Shown in pieces: positions 1 through 5,203 of a DNA stretch of 5,203 bases. The notes under the pieces were generated by a model that was given only the letters and a program-made list of their open reading frames with translations, had not been told where the DNA came from and did not search any database. A program made the translations under genes and the position numbers. Source of the stretch: an uncultured Oscillospiraceae bacterium (GTDB lineage: Bacteria; Bacillota; Clostridia; Oscillospirales; Oscillospiraceae); contig CAKUNB010000122.1 of assembly GCA_934668285.1 (NCBI GenBank), forward strand, positions 1 through 5,203, given 5' to 3'. How positions within the stretch are numbered: the stretch's first letter is position 1; each line of letters opens with the position of its first letter.

Positions 1-99
1 TCTGTTAAAAAGCTTGAAAAGCTTTTTATAGCGCCAAAGGCGCGTCAGATTCTGCATGAGACGGCGCATCGTGCCCTTGCACGATGCGAGTGTGCGTAG
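1..99 (+). other. Short frame open to the left edge, doubtful gene end
   Basis: Frame 1 is open from the first base to a TAG at 97-99 and gives 32 residues rich in Lys, Arg, Ala and Leu, ending ...ARCECA. It could be the C-terminus of an upstream gene cut by the window edge. Against this, the same bases form a run of perfect inverted repeats (6-28, 31-43, 65-88), and the stop lies in the loop of a further hairpin (91-103), which is more typical of a structured intergenic element than of a coding end. No recognisable domain is visible. The other two forward frames stop at 29-31 and 6-8, so an upstream gene could equally end there or further left. Confidence 0.12.
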
Positions 100-137
100 C
101 ACATGGGATTCTTGATGAAATATTTTCATCAAGAATC
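6..137. repeat. Array of five consecutive perfect hairpins
   Basis: Five perfect inverted repeats follow one another with short gaps. They are 6-15/19-28 (10 bp, loop GAA, A/T-rich), 31-35/39-43 (5 bp GCGCC/GGCGC, loop AAA), 65-74/79-88 (10 bp, loop CCTT), 91-95/99-103 (5 bp, loop GTA) and 107-120/124-137 (14 bp, loop TAT). The first ends in TTTTT and could act as a weak terminator; the others have no T-tract. Such a density of compact stems suggests an RNA that folds, for example the 3' end of an upstream transcript, a small non-coding RNA, or a REP/MITE-like intergenic repeat. I do not recognise a named RNA family or riboswitch. The hairpins are seen directly; the function is unknown. Confidence 0.6.
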
Positions 138-145
138 AGTATCAG

Positions 146-177
146 CGGCTGGCAGTTCAATGACTGCCAGCCGTTTT
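146..177 (+). terminator. Rho-independent terminator of an upstream transcript
   Basis: An 11-bp perfect GC-rich stem (146-156 paired with 163-173, core GGCTGGCAG/CTGCCAGCC) with a six-base loop TCAATG is followed directly by TTTT and then CCT. This is the form of an intrinsic terminator for transcription running rightward, probably of a gene left of the window. The T-tract is short, so efficiency may be moderate. It lies over 110 bases before the proposed promoter of the large gene, so that gene would be transcribed on its own. The left arm of the stem recurs just after the large gene (5194-5202). Confidence 0.7.
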
Positions 178-260
178 CCTGCGTTGAAAGGCCACTGTTA
201 CGGTATTATCGCAAATGCACATATGCATCGTAAAATAGTATGACGGAATAACTTTTTGGC
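178..260. other. Intergenic stretch with no supported feature
   Basis: This piece lies between the terminator and the AT-rich promoter region. The only structure seen is a 5-bp inverted repeat, ATGCA (215-219) with TGCAT (224-228), around the loop CATA. The -10-like words TATTAT (204-209) and TAAAAT (231-236) have no -35 partner at good spacing: TTGAAA at 184-189 is only 14 bases before TATTAT. No open frame with a ribosome-binding site is visible. Confidence 0.5.
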
Positions 261-288
261 TTTTACTCCAAATTGATTGAAAATAGAC

Positions 289-316
289 TTGCAAATTCCT
301 TCGGTTTGTGTAAAAT
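289..316 (+). promoter_or_regulatory. Sigma-A-type promoter of the large gene
   Basis: TTGCAA (289-294) serves as the -35 box and TAAAAT (311-316) as the -10 box, 16 bases apart. The sequence just upstream (261-288) is AT-rich and could act as an UP-like element. The predicted start of transcription is near 323, giving a leader of about 68 bases. It is the best-spaced pair in the 390-base leader region. No operator or riboswitch is apparent between it and the gene. Confidence 0.6.
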
Positions 317-334
317 AAAATCAGGCTCGTTTTT

Positions 335-369
335 GCGCGGCGCAGAGAGAGCGTACGCACCCGCGCGGG
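335..369 (+). promoter_or_regulatory. GC-rich palindromes in the 5' leader
   Basis: The leader holds GCGCGG (335-340), which can pair with CCGCGC (361-366), an 8-base palindrome GCGTACGC (351-358) and a 10-base palindrome CCCGCGCGGG (360-369). These folds are mutually exclusive in part and end eight bases before the ribosome-binding site. They could be an operator for a dimeric repressor, or a leader stem that affects translation or mRNA stability. No function can be assigned from sequence alone. Confidence 0.3.
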
Positions 370-376
370 CCAAATC

Positions 377-382
377 AGGAGG
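377..382 (+). promoter_or_regulatory. Strong ribosome-binding site (AGGAGG)
   Basis: AGGAGG, complementary to the 3' end of 16S rRNA, sits eight bases before the ATG at 391. It fixes the start codon of the large gene, because the encoded protein then begins with a textbook signal peptide. Confidence 0.9.
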
Positions 383-390
383 AGAGATCA

Positions 391-471
391 ATGAAAAAAC
401 GAGTTACCAGTTTGCTCCTTGCGCTGTGTCTGCTGCTGTCGATCTTGCCGGTCGGGCTGGTCTACGGCGCG
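391..471 (+). other. Signal peptide coding segment
   Basis: Residues 1-27 have a basic start (KKR), a hydrophobic core of Leu, Ala, Cys, Ile and Val, a Pro at 20 and a small-residue end at VYGA. Cleavage after Gly26 or Ala27 is likely. Cys13 is not a lipobox cysteine: Leu precedes it and it lies inside the hydrophobic core. The protein should therefore be secreted and not lipid-anchored. Confidence 0.9.
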
Positions 472-3400
472 AACGAGGCAGCTCCGGCGGCTCCCAATGG
501 GACAGCTGCGGTTGGCCAGCCGGCCGCATTGGCGGCGGGCACGATCACCCGTGCGCAGTGGATCCAGTCGTTGGTCAAGACGTTTGACATGACGGTCGAG
601 GAGGCCCATGCGCCGGACAATTATTTCAGCGACCTGACCGGCGAGGAAGCGTATTACCGCGATATCCTCGTCGCGGTGCAGTTCGGCGTGATCGACATTC
701 CGGTCGGCGAGGCTTTTGCCCCGGAGGGGGCAGCGACGCGTGAGTTTGCGGCGCAGACGCTGAATCAGTGCTTGGGCTTCCTGCACGATGCGAACGCGGG
801 CTATACCTTCAGCGAATCGGCTTCGACCACGTATCGTGACGCGATCCAAGTCGCGATCGATCGCGGCTGGTTCGCGCTTTCCAATGGCAGCGCCTTGCCG
901 CAGCAGGCGATCACGACCGCAGAACAAACGACGATGCTTGCCGACGCGGCTGCGGTCCTGAAAAGCCGCGAAATCGACACGACCTATGAGAATACATACA
1001 CGTTCCAAAAGGATGTCATTGAGATCCCGAAGGGGACGGAGGTCAGCATCCTGCGAGACACCGTGACGATTGAAAACTGCCCCGTGACGCTGAAATCCGG
1101 AGATATCTTCGTTGTCTGGTACCAGTCGATCCCCTGCGCCTATGCCGCCTCTGCGGTCACGACGGCCGGGACGACAACGACCGTCACCGCGACCGCCATC
1201 ACGGACGGCAGCGCCATCACCGGTGCGGAGGCACAGGGTATTCTGAATGCGGAGTTTGCGCAGTTTATCCCGGCTGAGGGGACAGAGGTCCTCTACGTGG
1301 ATGAGGTCACGGGCGAGGAATACACGGATGCCCAAGAGGCCGACCGCGCCATCGCCGCCCATCAGGCCACGCGCGGAACGAAAAAACTGAAAACTTTACA
1401 GCTCCAAAAGACCATTCCGCTCGAAAACGACGGCTCCGTCACGGTATGTGCCAAAATCAAGAACCCGGTGATGACCTACCAGTTCAGCCTGTGGAACCGT
1501 GTTGCAAGCGTGACCCTGAAGGCGGATTACGAAATGAGCGTGAAGGCATCCCTTGATGTGACCGATAAGCTGCTGGTCAAGGAGCTGCTGCTGGGCTTCT
1601 GGGGCTGTCCGGGCATCGGCGGCATCAAGGTCGGCGCGAGCTACCAGATCCGCGGCTCCATCACCGGCATTTATTCCGGCAGTATGTGCGTCGGCATAGA
1701 GTATCGCGGCGGCTCCGGCTTCAGCTTCCCCAGAGAGTTCAAGTCCAAGGGCTTCAGCTTCGTGATCGAGGCCACGCTGAAGGCCGGTATGTCGGTCTCC
1801 ATCGGCATCAACGATGTGCCGGACAATATGCTCGTCGGCAACGTTTCCGCCGACTTCGGCGTGAACGGCTCCGTGACGTACGCCACCTACACCGACAATG
1901 CTGCGCCGCGCACCTGCCTCCATACGGCGATGTATCTGTATTTGGACACTGCGGCCAATGTTTCCTATAATTTCGGCTTTGCGAGTGATGACTTCTCGCA
2001 GCGTGAGCGCGTGTGGACCGAGACGACCAGCCCCGTGCGCGTCGTCCACCACTATGAGGACGGCAAGGAGGTCGGCATCTGCACGCGGAGCTACTCCGGC
2101 GGCGGGACCGGCAGCGGCAAGTACTATACCCCCGGCAGCTCGAACTATTGGAACAGCGGCTGGGCGGGCGGCATCGGCGGCACGGCCTACGACGCCAGCG
2201 GCAAGCCCATCCCAATCTATGAATACACGGTAAGCGGCGACACCGCGACCATCACCAAGTATAACGGCGTCGGCACGTCGGTCGTCATCCCGAAGACCAT
2301 TGACGGCTATACGATCGTTGCCATCGGCGGCAATGCCTTCTCGCACAATCAGCAGCTGACATCGGTAACGATCCCCGATACCGTTACGGTGCTGAAGGAG
2401 TTCGCGTTCTCCGGCTGCCCCGTTCTGGAAACGGTCGATCTTCCGGATTCCGTGACGGAGCTGGACTACCATGCATTTTCTGAGTGCAAGTCCCTAAGCT
2501 GGATCCGGCTCCCGAAGAACATCGAGCGGCTGGGCGGCGCGGTGTTTACCGGGTGCGACAGCCTGAAGTCTATTTACATTCCCAAATCCTTGAAAACCGC
2601 GGATACCTATTCCCGCTTTTATTGCGGGCCGTTCTATGACAGCGGTCTGGAGAAGGTGACCTTTGAGGAGGGAACGACCGCCGTCTTGGCGAACCTGTTC
2701 CGCGGCGCGAAAAAGCTCAAGAGCGTAACGCTGCTCGATACCATGACCTCGATCGGCGACCACGCCTTCGACGGCTGCGCGGCGCTGCGGGAAATTCAAA
2801 TCGCGAATTCGGTCATATACCTCGGCGCGTTTGCGTTCCAGGACTGCACCGCGCTGAAAACGATCGGCCTGCCCGACTCGATCACCGCGATCAAGGAATA
2901 CACCTTCCATAACTGCACGGCGCTCGAAACGATCGAGCTGCCGGATCGCGTTCGTTCGATCGGCTTCCATGCGTTCTCCTATTGCGAGAATCTGCGCAGC
3001 ATCAAGCTCCCTGCACGCCTCAAGGAGATCGGCGGCACGGTCTTTACAGGCTGCGGAAATCTGAAATCCATTTGCATCCCCAAATCCCTGCAAAGCGCCG
3101 GGACGTATGCCAGTTTCCAGTATGGCGCGTTTTATAACAGTGGGCTGGAAACGGCGACCTTTGAGGAGGGGACGACCTGTGTTGTTGCGAACCTGTTCCG
3201 CGGCGCGGATAAGCTCAACAGTGTAACGCTGCTGGACACCATGACCTCGGTCGGAGCGAATGCCTTTGAGGACTGCGCGGCCTTGACGGAGCTGCAAGTC
3301 CCGGACTCGGTCACGAGCATCGGCGGCTATGCCTTCCGCAACAGCGGTCTGCGCTCCTTCCATCTTTCGAGCAGCGTAACGGAGCTGGGCGTGAACATCT

Positions 3401-5175
3401 TCGAGCGCTGCAAGGTGCTGACGGAAGTTACGTGGGACAGCCCCTATCCCCAAATCCCGGAGCATATGTTCACCGATTGCACCGCACTGAAGACGTTTGA
3501 CATCCCGAAGACGGTGACTTCTGTCGGCTTCTGCGCATTTTACAACTGCACCGCGCTCACGACAGTGACGGGCGGGCAGAACGTGGAATGGCTGGGCGAT
3601 TCTGCGTTCTATCAGTGTTCGTCGCTGAAGGAGATCGCAATCTCGCCCGTCCTCACGACGATCGGTCTGAAGACGTTCCAGGATTGCACCTCACTGACCG
3701 CCATTGTGCTCCCGGACAGCCTTTCCCGCATCGGTCGCTATGCCTTTGACGGCTGCGCGGCCCTTCGGGAGGTGCGGCTCGGCAGCGGCTTGACGGCGAT
3801 TCCGGATTACGCGTTCAGCAACTGCGGTGCACTGGAATCCATCATTTTGCCGTACCGCGTTCAGAGCGTTGGCACCAACGCGTTCCAGAACGATGTGAAG
3901 CTCACGTCGGTTACTATCCCGCGCAGCACGAAACAGATTGCGGAAAACGCATTCAGCTACCCCGCCAGACTGACGATCTACGGCGTTTCCGGCAGCTATG
4001 CCGAAACCTATGTCGGTCAGATCGGCGCGGCCTTTGTCCCAATCAATAAGCCTGCAACGGCGGTTTCCCTGCAAAGCACCGAGCTGAAGCTGGGACAGTT
4101 CGCTTCCGCGCGGCTGATCGTGACGATCACACCGGCGGATTTCACCGATGAGGTAACTTGGACGACCAGCAATCCCAAGGTGGCGACGGTGAATGATGCG
4201 GGCGTTGTGCAGGCGGTCGGCGCCGGGCAGTGTACGATTACTGTTACCGCCGGAAATGTCCGTGCCGAATGTGCCGTTACAGTCGGCGAGCAGCATGTTC
4301 ATAACTATACGGCAAAGGTCACGCCGCCGACCTGTACCGAGCGCGGTTATACGACCCACACCTGCACCTGCGGCGACAGCTATGTGGATGCCTACACAAA
4401 CGCGCTGGGCCACAATTGGGGCGCTCCGTCCTATGTCTGGGCGGCAAATAACAGCGCAGTTACGGCGACGCGCGTCTGTAAGCGCGACGGCGGTCACGTG
4501 GAAAGTGAAAAGGGCAAGGTCACTGCAACAGTGACGAAGGAAGCGACCTACGACGCCGAGGGCGAGATCGTTTACACTGCAACCTTTAAGAATGCGGCGT
4601 TTGCAGCGCAGACGAAGGTTGTCAAAACACCGAAGCTTGTGAAAAATCCGTTCTCGGATGTCAAAAACGGACAGTATTACACCGAGCCTGTCCTATGGGC
4701 GGTGGCGAACGGTATTACGACCGGCACGACCGCGACGACCTTCGGCCCCGACGAGGGCTGCACCCGCGCACAGGTGGTGACGTTCCTCTGGCGGGCGGCT
4801 GGGAAGCCAGTGCCGACGAGCAGCGTCAATCCGTTTGCGGACGTGAAGTCCGGTCAGTACTATTACAATGCAGTCCTCTGGGCGGTTGAGAAGGGCATCA
4901 CGAACGGCACGGCGGCCACGACGTTCAGTCCGGACGACACCTGTACCCGCGCGCAGATCGTCACCTTCCTCTGGCGTTTCGCGGGCAAGCCCACGCCCAC
5001 CAGCCAGAATAATCCGTTCCACGACGTCAGAACGACAGAATACTACGGCACCGCCGTCCTCTGGGCCGTCGAAAACGGCATCACCAACGGCACGAGCGCA
5101 ACAACCTTCGACCCCGAAGCCACCTGCACCAGAGCACAGGTTGTGACGTTCTTGTACCGCGATATGAAAAAGTAA
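391..5175 (+). CDS. Secreted BspA-type leucine-rich-repeat surface protein with SLH cell-wall anchor
   Basis: A 1594-residue modular surface protein, predicted to be exported by Sec and held on the cell wall; binding to host or other cell surfaces is inferred from BspA relatives. Residues 1-27 are a signal peptide (MKKR, then a Leu-rich core; cleavage near VYGA/N). 79-131 and 147-191 are degenerate SLH-like segments, the first with FSDL, YYRD, FAPEG and ATREF. 197-550 is beta-rich and unassigned. 567-605 is a Gly/Ser/Tyr/Trp linker. 610-1219 is an LRR_5 solenoid, with entry cap YEYTVSGDTATIT and exit cap TIYGVSGSYAETY. 1219-1299 is Big_2 (TWTTSNPKVATVNDAGVVQA). 1302-1344 is a Cys/His module (HVH, TCTCG). 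1345-1416 is a companion beta segment. 1420-1590 are three SLH domains with CTRAQ. SLH trios bind pyruvylated secondary wall polysaccharide in known cases. The start is fixed by AGGAGG and the signal peptide. The frame is intact and the gene seems monocistronic. The ligand is unknown. Confidence 0.95.
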   Translation: MKKRVTSLLLALCLLLSILPVGLVYGANEAAPAAPNGTAAVGQPAALAAGTITRAQWIQSLVKTFDMTVEEAHAPDNYFSDLTGEEAYYRDILVAVQFGVIDIPVGEAFAPEGAATREFAAQTLNQCLGFLHDANAGYTFSESASTTYRDAIQVAIDRGWFALSNGSALPQQAITTAEQTTMLADAAAVLKSREIDTTYENTYTFQKDVIEIPKGTEVSILRDTVTIENCPVTLKSGDIFVVWYQSIPCAYAASAVTTAGTTTTVTATAITDGSAITGAEAQGILNAEFAQFIPAEGTEVLYVDEVTGEEYTDAQEADRAIAAHQATRGTKKLKTLQLQKTIPLENDGSVTVCAKIKNPVMTYQFSLWNRVASVTLKADYEMSVKASLDVTDKLLVKELLLGFWGCPGIGGIKVGASYQIRGSITGIYSGSMCVGIEYRGGSGFSFPREFKSKGFSFVIEATLKAGMSVSIGINDVPDNMLVGNVSADFGVNGSVTYATYTDNAAPRTCLHTAMYLYLDTAANVSYNFGFASDDFSQRERVWTETTSPVRVVHHYEDGKEVGICTRSYSGGGTGSGKYYTPGSSNYWNSGWAGGIGGTAYDASGKPIPIYEYTVSGDTATITKYNGVGTSVVIPKTIDGYTIVAIGGNAFSHNQQLTSVTIPDTVTVLKEFAFSGCPVLETVDLPDSVTELDYHAFSECKSLSWIRLPKNIERLGGAVFTGCDSLKSIYIPKSLKTADTYSRFYCGPFYDSGLEKVTFEEGTTAVLANLFRGAKKLKSVTLLDTMTSIGDHAFDGCAALREIQIANSVIYLGAFAFQDCTALKTIGLPDSITAIKEYTFHNCTALETIELPDRVRSIGFHAFSYCENLRSIKLPARLKEIGGTVFTGCGNLKSICIPKSLQSAGTYASFQYGAFYNSGLETATFEEGTTCVVANLFRGADKLNSVTLLDTMTSVGANAFEDCAALTELQVPDSVTSIGGYAFRNSGLRSFHLSSSVTELGVNIFERCKVLTEVTWDSPYPQIPEHMFTDCTALKTFDIPKTVTSVGFCAFYNCTALTTVTGGQNVEWLGDSAFYQCSSLKEIAISPVLTTIGLKTFQDCTSLTAIVLPDSLSRIGRYAFDGCAALREVRLGSGLTAIPDYAFSNCGALESIILPYRVQSVGTNAFQNDVKLTSVTIPRSTKQIAENAFSYPARLTIYGVSGSYAETYVGQIGAAFVPINKPATAVSLQSTELKLGQFASARLIVTITPADFTDEVTWTTSNPKVATVNDAGVVQAVGAGQCTITVTAGNVRAECAVTVGEQHVHNYTAKVTPPTCTERGYTTHTCTCGDSYVDAYTNALGHNWGAPSYVWAANNSAVTATRVCKRDGGHVESEKGKVTATVTKEATYDAEGEIVYTATFKNAAFAAQTKVVKTPKLVKNPFSDVKNGQYYTEPVLWAVANGITTGTTATTFGPDEGCTRAQVVTFLWRAAGKPVPTSSVNPFADVKSGQYYYNAVLWAVEKGITNGTAATTFSPDDTCTRAQIVTFLWRFAGKPTPTSQNNPFHDVRTTEYYGTAVLWAVENGITNGTSATTFDPEATCTRAQVVTFLYRDMKK
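625..963 (+). other. Two degenerate N-terminal SLH-like segments
   Basis: Residues 79-131 keep the SLH landmarks: F-S-D-L, a Tyr-rich helix start (YYRD), a Gly-Val-Ile turn, F-A-P-E-G and T-R-E-F. Residues 147-191 are weaker, with YRDAIQVAIDRGW, then TTAEQTTMLADAAAVL where TRAE would be expected. A further helix resembling the end of an SLH unit (ITRAQWIQSLVKTF) comes first, at 52-65. Loss of key residues suggests a structural or weakened role compared with the C-terminal trio. Confidence 0.6.
979..2040 (+). other. Beta-rich region of unknown family
   Basis: Residues 197-550 match no domain I can name. A first part (about 205-305) has short alternating strands and a V-T-L-K-S-G-D-I-F motif at 232-240. 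A second part (about 346-505) is a long run of alternating polar and hydrophobic or aromatic residues with many Gly turns, such as GSITGIYSGSMCVGIEYRGG and GFSFVIEATLKAGMSVSIGI. It closes with CLH (509-511), a run of strands, and SPVRVVHHYEDGKEVGICTR. My impression is that this arrangement recurs before LRR_5 arrays in gut Clostridia surface proteins, but I cannot confirm it here. Confidence 0.5.
2338..2835 (+). repeat. Tandem 498-bp duplication inside the LRR array, copy A
   Basis: Residues 650-815 contain six anchor units with one 28-residue insert and are matched by copy B exactly 166 residues later. The core 715-799 agrees with 881-965 at about 61 of 85 positions counted by hand, including FTGC, IPKSL, TFEEGTT, ANLFRGA and SVTLLDTMTS. 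At DNA level a 21-base identical stretch begins at 2689 and again at 3187. Confidence 0.85.
2836..3333 (+). repeat. Tandem 498-bp duplication inside the LRR array, copy B
   Basis: Residues 816-981 repeat copy A in the same unit order, with the insert at the same place. Similarity is highest in the middle and falls towards both edges, as expected for an older duplication whose ends have drifted. The solenoid continues beyond it with ordinary 23-residue units. Confidence 0.85.
4045..4287 (+). other. Big_2 bacterial Ig-like domain
   Basis: Residues 1219-1299 show the family signature: VSLQSTELKLG, then ITPADFTDEVTWTTSNPKVA, then VNDAGVVQAVGAGQCTITVTAG and a closing AECAVTVG strand. Big_2 folds act as spacers or adhesion modules in surface proteins. 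Here the domain projects the LRR solenoid away from the wall-binding end. Confidence 0.93.
4294..4638 (+). other. Cys/His module with companion beta segment
   Basis: Residues 1302-1344 carry HVH (1302-1304), Cys1315, the TCTCG motif (Cys1325, Cys1327) and His1341 in ALGHNWG. The set looks able to bind a metal ion or form disulphides. Residues 1345-1416 follow as a strand-rich segment (YVWAANNSAVTATRVC, then VTKEATYDAEGEIVYTATF) that often accompanies such modules in Firmicutes surface proteins as I recall them. The function of the pair is not known to me. Confidence 0.6.
4648..5160 (+). repeat. Three tandem SLH domains, 183-bp period
   Basis: The units begin at NPFSDV, NPFADV and NPFHDV (Pro at 1420, 1481 and 1542) and each has its CTRAQ motif at Arg 1459, 1520 and 1581, an exact 61-residue step. 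All share VLWAV-NGIT or EKGIT, TATTF or AATTF, and a closing VTFL-R helix. Three SLH units form the wall-binding trimer fold in studied proteins, contacting pyruvylated secondary cell-wall polysaccharide. The third unit ends five codons before the stop, so the anchor is the C-terminus. Confidence 0.95.
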
Positions 5176-5193
5176 GATAAAATAACAAGAAGT

Positions 5194-5203
5194 GGCTGGC
5201 AGC
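5194..5203 (+). terminator. Left arm of the gene's terminator, cut by the window end
   Basis: The last ten bases begin with GGCTGGCAG, identical to the left arm of the upstream terminator (147-155), 18 bases after the stop codon. The right arm and T-tract would lie beyond the window. The position just after the gene and the shared stem make a rho-independent terminator likely, but the fold itself cannot be seen. Confidence 0.45.

Larger units (their letters stand above)
2221..4047 (+). repeat. BspA-type LRR_5 array, 22 Phe-anchored units
   Basis: The solenoid has a consensus of the form AFxxCxxLxxIxLPxSVxxIG. The anchor Phe (the F of AF) falls at residues 650, 673, 696, 719, 770, 793, 816, 839, 862, 885, 936, 959, 982, 1004, 1027, 1050, 1073, 1096, 1119, 1142, 1165 and 1188. 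The step is 23 residues except for two of 51 (719-770 and 885-936), which carry a 28-residue insert, and one of 22 (982-1004). Most units have Cys three positions after the anchor, which would stack as a ladder along the coil. Units in BspA-like proteins bind other proteins or surfaces. Confidence 0.92.

Noticed and set aside
5..137. CRISPR array
   Set aside because: The inverted repeats differ from one another in sequence and length. There is no direct repeat of 20-40 bases with regular spacers.
107..137. Rho-independent terminator at the 14-bp hairpin
   Set aside because: No T-tract follows on the + strand (AGTATCAG), and on the minus strand the stem is followed by CCCATGTG, so it is kept only as an inverted repeat.
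157..360. Minus-strand frame of 67 codons in the leader region
   Set aside because: It runs across the terminator and the promoter. The translation has no domain or signal, and no ribosome-binding site is clear at its start.
427..429. Cys13 as a lipoprotein cysteine
   Set aside because: The preceding residues are L-A-L, without the small residue needed at -1, and the Cys is within the hydrophobic core; a normal signal peptidase site follows at 26-27.
273..587. Plus-strand frame of 104 codons overlapping the gene start
   Set aside because: It has no ribosome-binding site, runs through the promoter and signal peptide region in another frame, and encodes low-complexity Gly/Ala/Arg sequence.
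388..4497. Four long minus-strand frames (388-1362, 1396-2472, 2494-3465, 3691-4497)
   Set aside because: They lie opposite the large gene and give Arg/Gly/Asp/Ala-rich translations with no domain. Such frames arise from GC-rich codon use on the other strand.
4648..5160. C-terminal SLH repeats as a recent DNA duplication
   Set aside because: The period is exact, but the DNA of the three units differs at many places. SLH trios are a standard family arrangement, so no recent event is implied.

Overview
The window holds one large gene and its control region. A single intact reading frame on the + strand (391-5175, 1594 codons) encodes a secreted, cell-wall-anchored modular protein. The rest is a 390-base leader region dense in inverted repeats and a 28-base tail that ends inside what looks like the gene's own terminator.

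The protein reads, from N to C terminus: signal peptide; two degenerate S-layer-homology (SLH)-like segments; about 400 residues of beta-rich sequence that I cannot assign; a Gly/Ser/Tyr/Trp-rich linker; a long BspA-type (LRR_5) leucine-rich-repeat solenoid of 22 Phe-anchored units; a Big_2 bacterial Ig-like domain; a small Cys/His module followed by a companion beta segment; and three SLH domains spaced exactly 61 residues apart. This is the layout of a surface adhesin or interaction protein held on secondary cell-wall polysaccharide by the C-terminal SLH trio.

The style suggests a gut-type member of the Bacillota, class Clostridia, most likely Oscillospiraceae/Ruminococcaceae. The grounds are a strong AGGAGG ribosome-binding site, a GC-rich coding region behind an AT-rich promoter, and the combination of BspA LRRs, Big_2, Cys/His module and CTRAQ-type SLH repeats. 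This placement is inference from composition and architecture, with no marker gene to confirm it.

Layout: 1-145 is a chain of five perfect hairpins, with a short frame open to the left edge that is probably not a gene. 146-177 is a rho-independent-type terminator, presumably closing an upstream gene outside the window. 178-260 shows nothing I can support. 261-316 is an AT-rich promoter region. 323-390 is a short leader with GC-rich palindromes and the ribosome-binding site. 391-5175 is the gene. 5194-5203 repeats the left arm of the upstream terminator. The long frames on the minus strand inside the gene are shadows produced by GC-rich codon use.

The points most worth a second look are the unassigned beta-rich domain, the hairpin array with a possible alternative fold, the 166-residue tandem duplication inside the LRR solenoid, SLH-like sequence at both ends of the protein, and matching terminator stems on the two sides of the gene. 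I see no clear evidence of a wholly new system.
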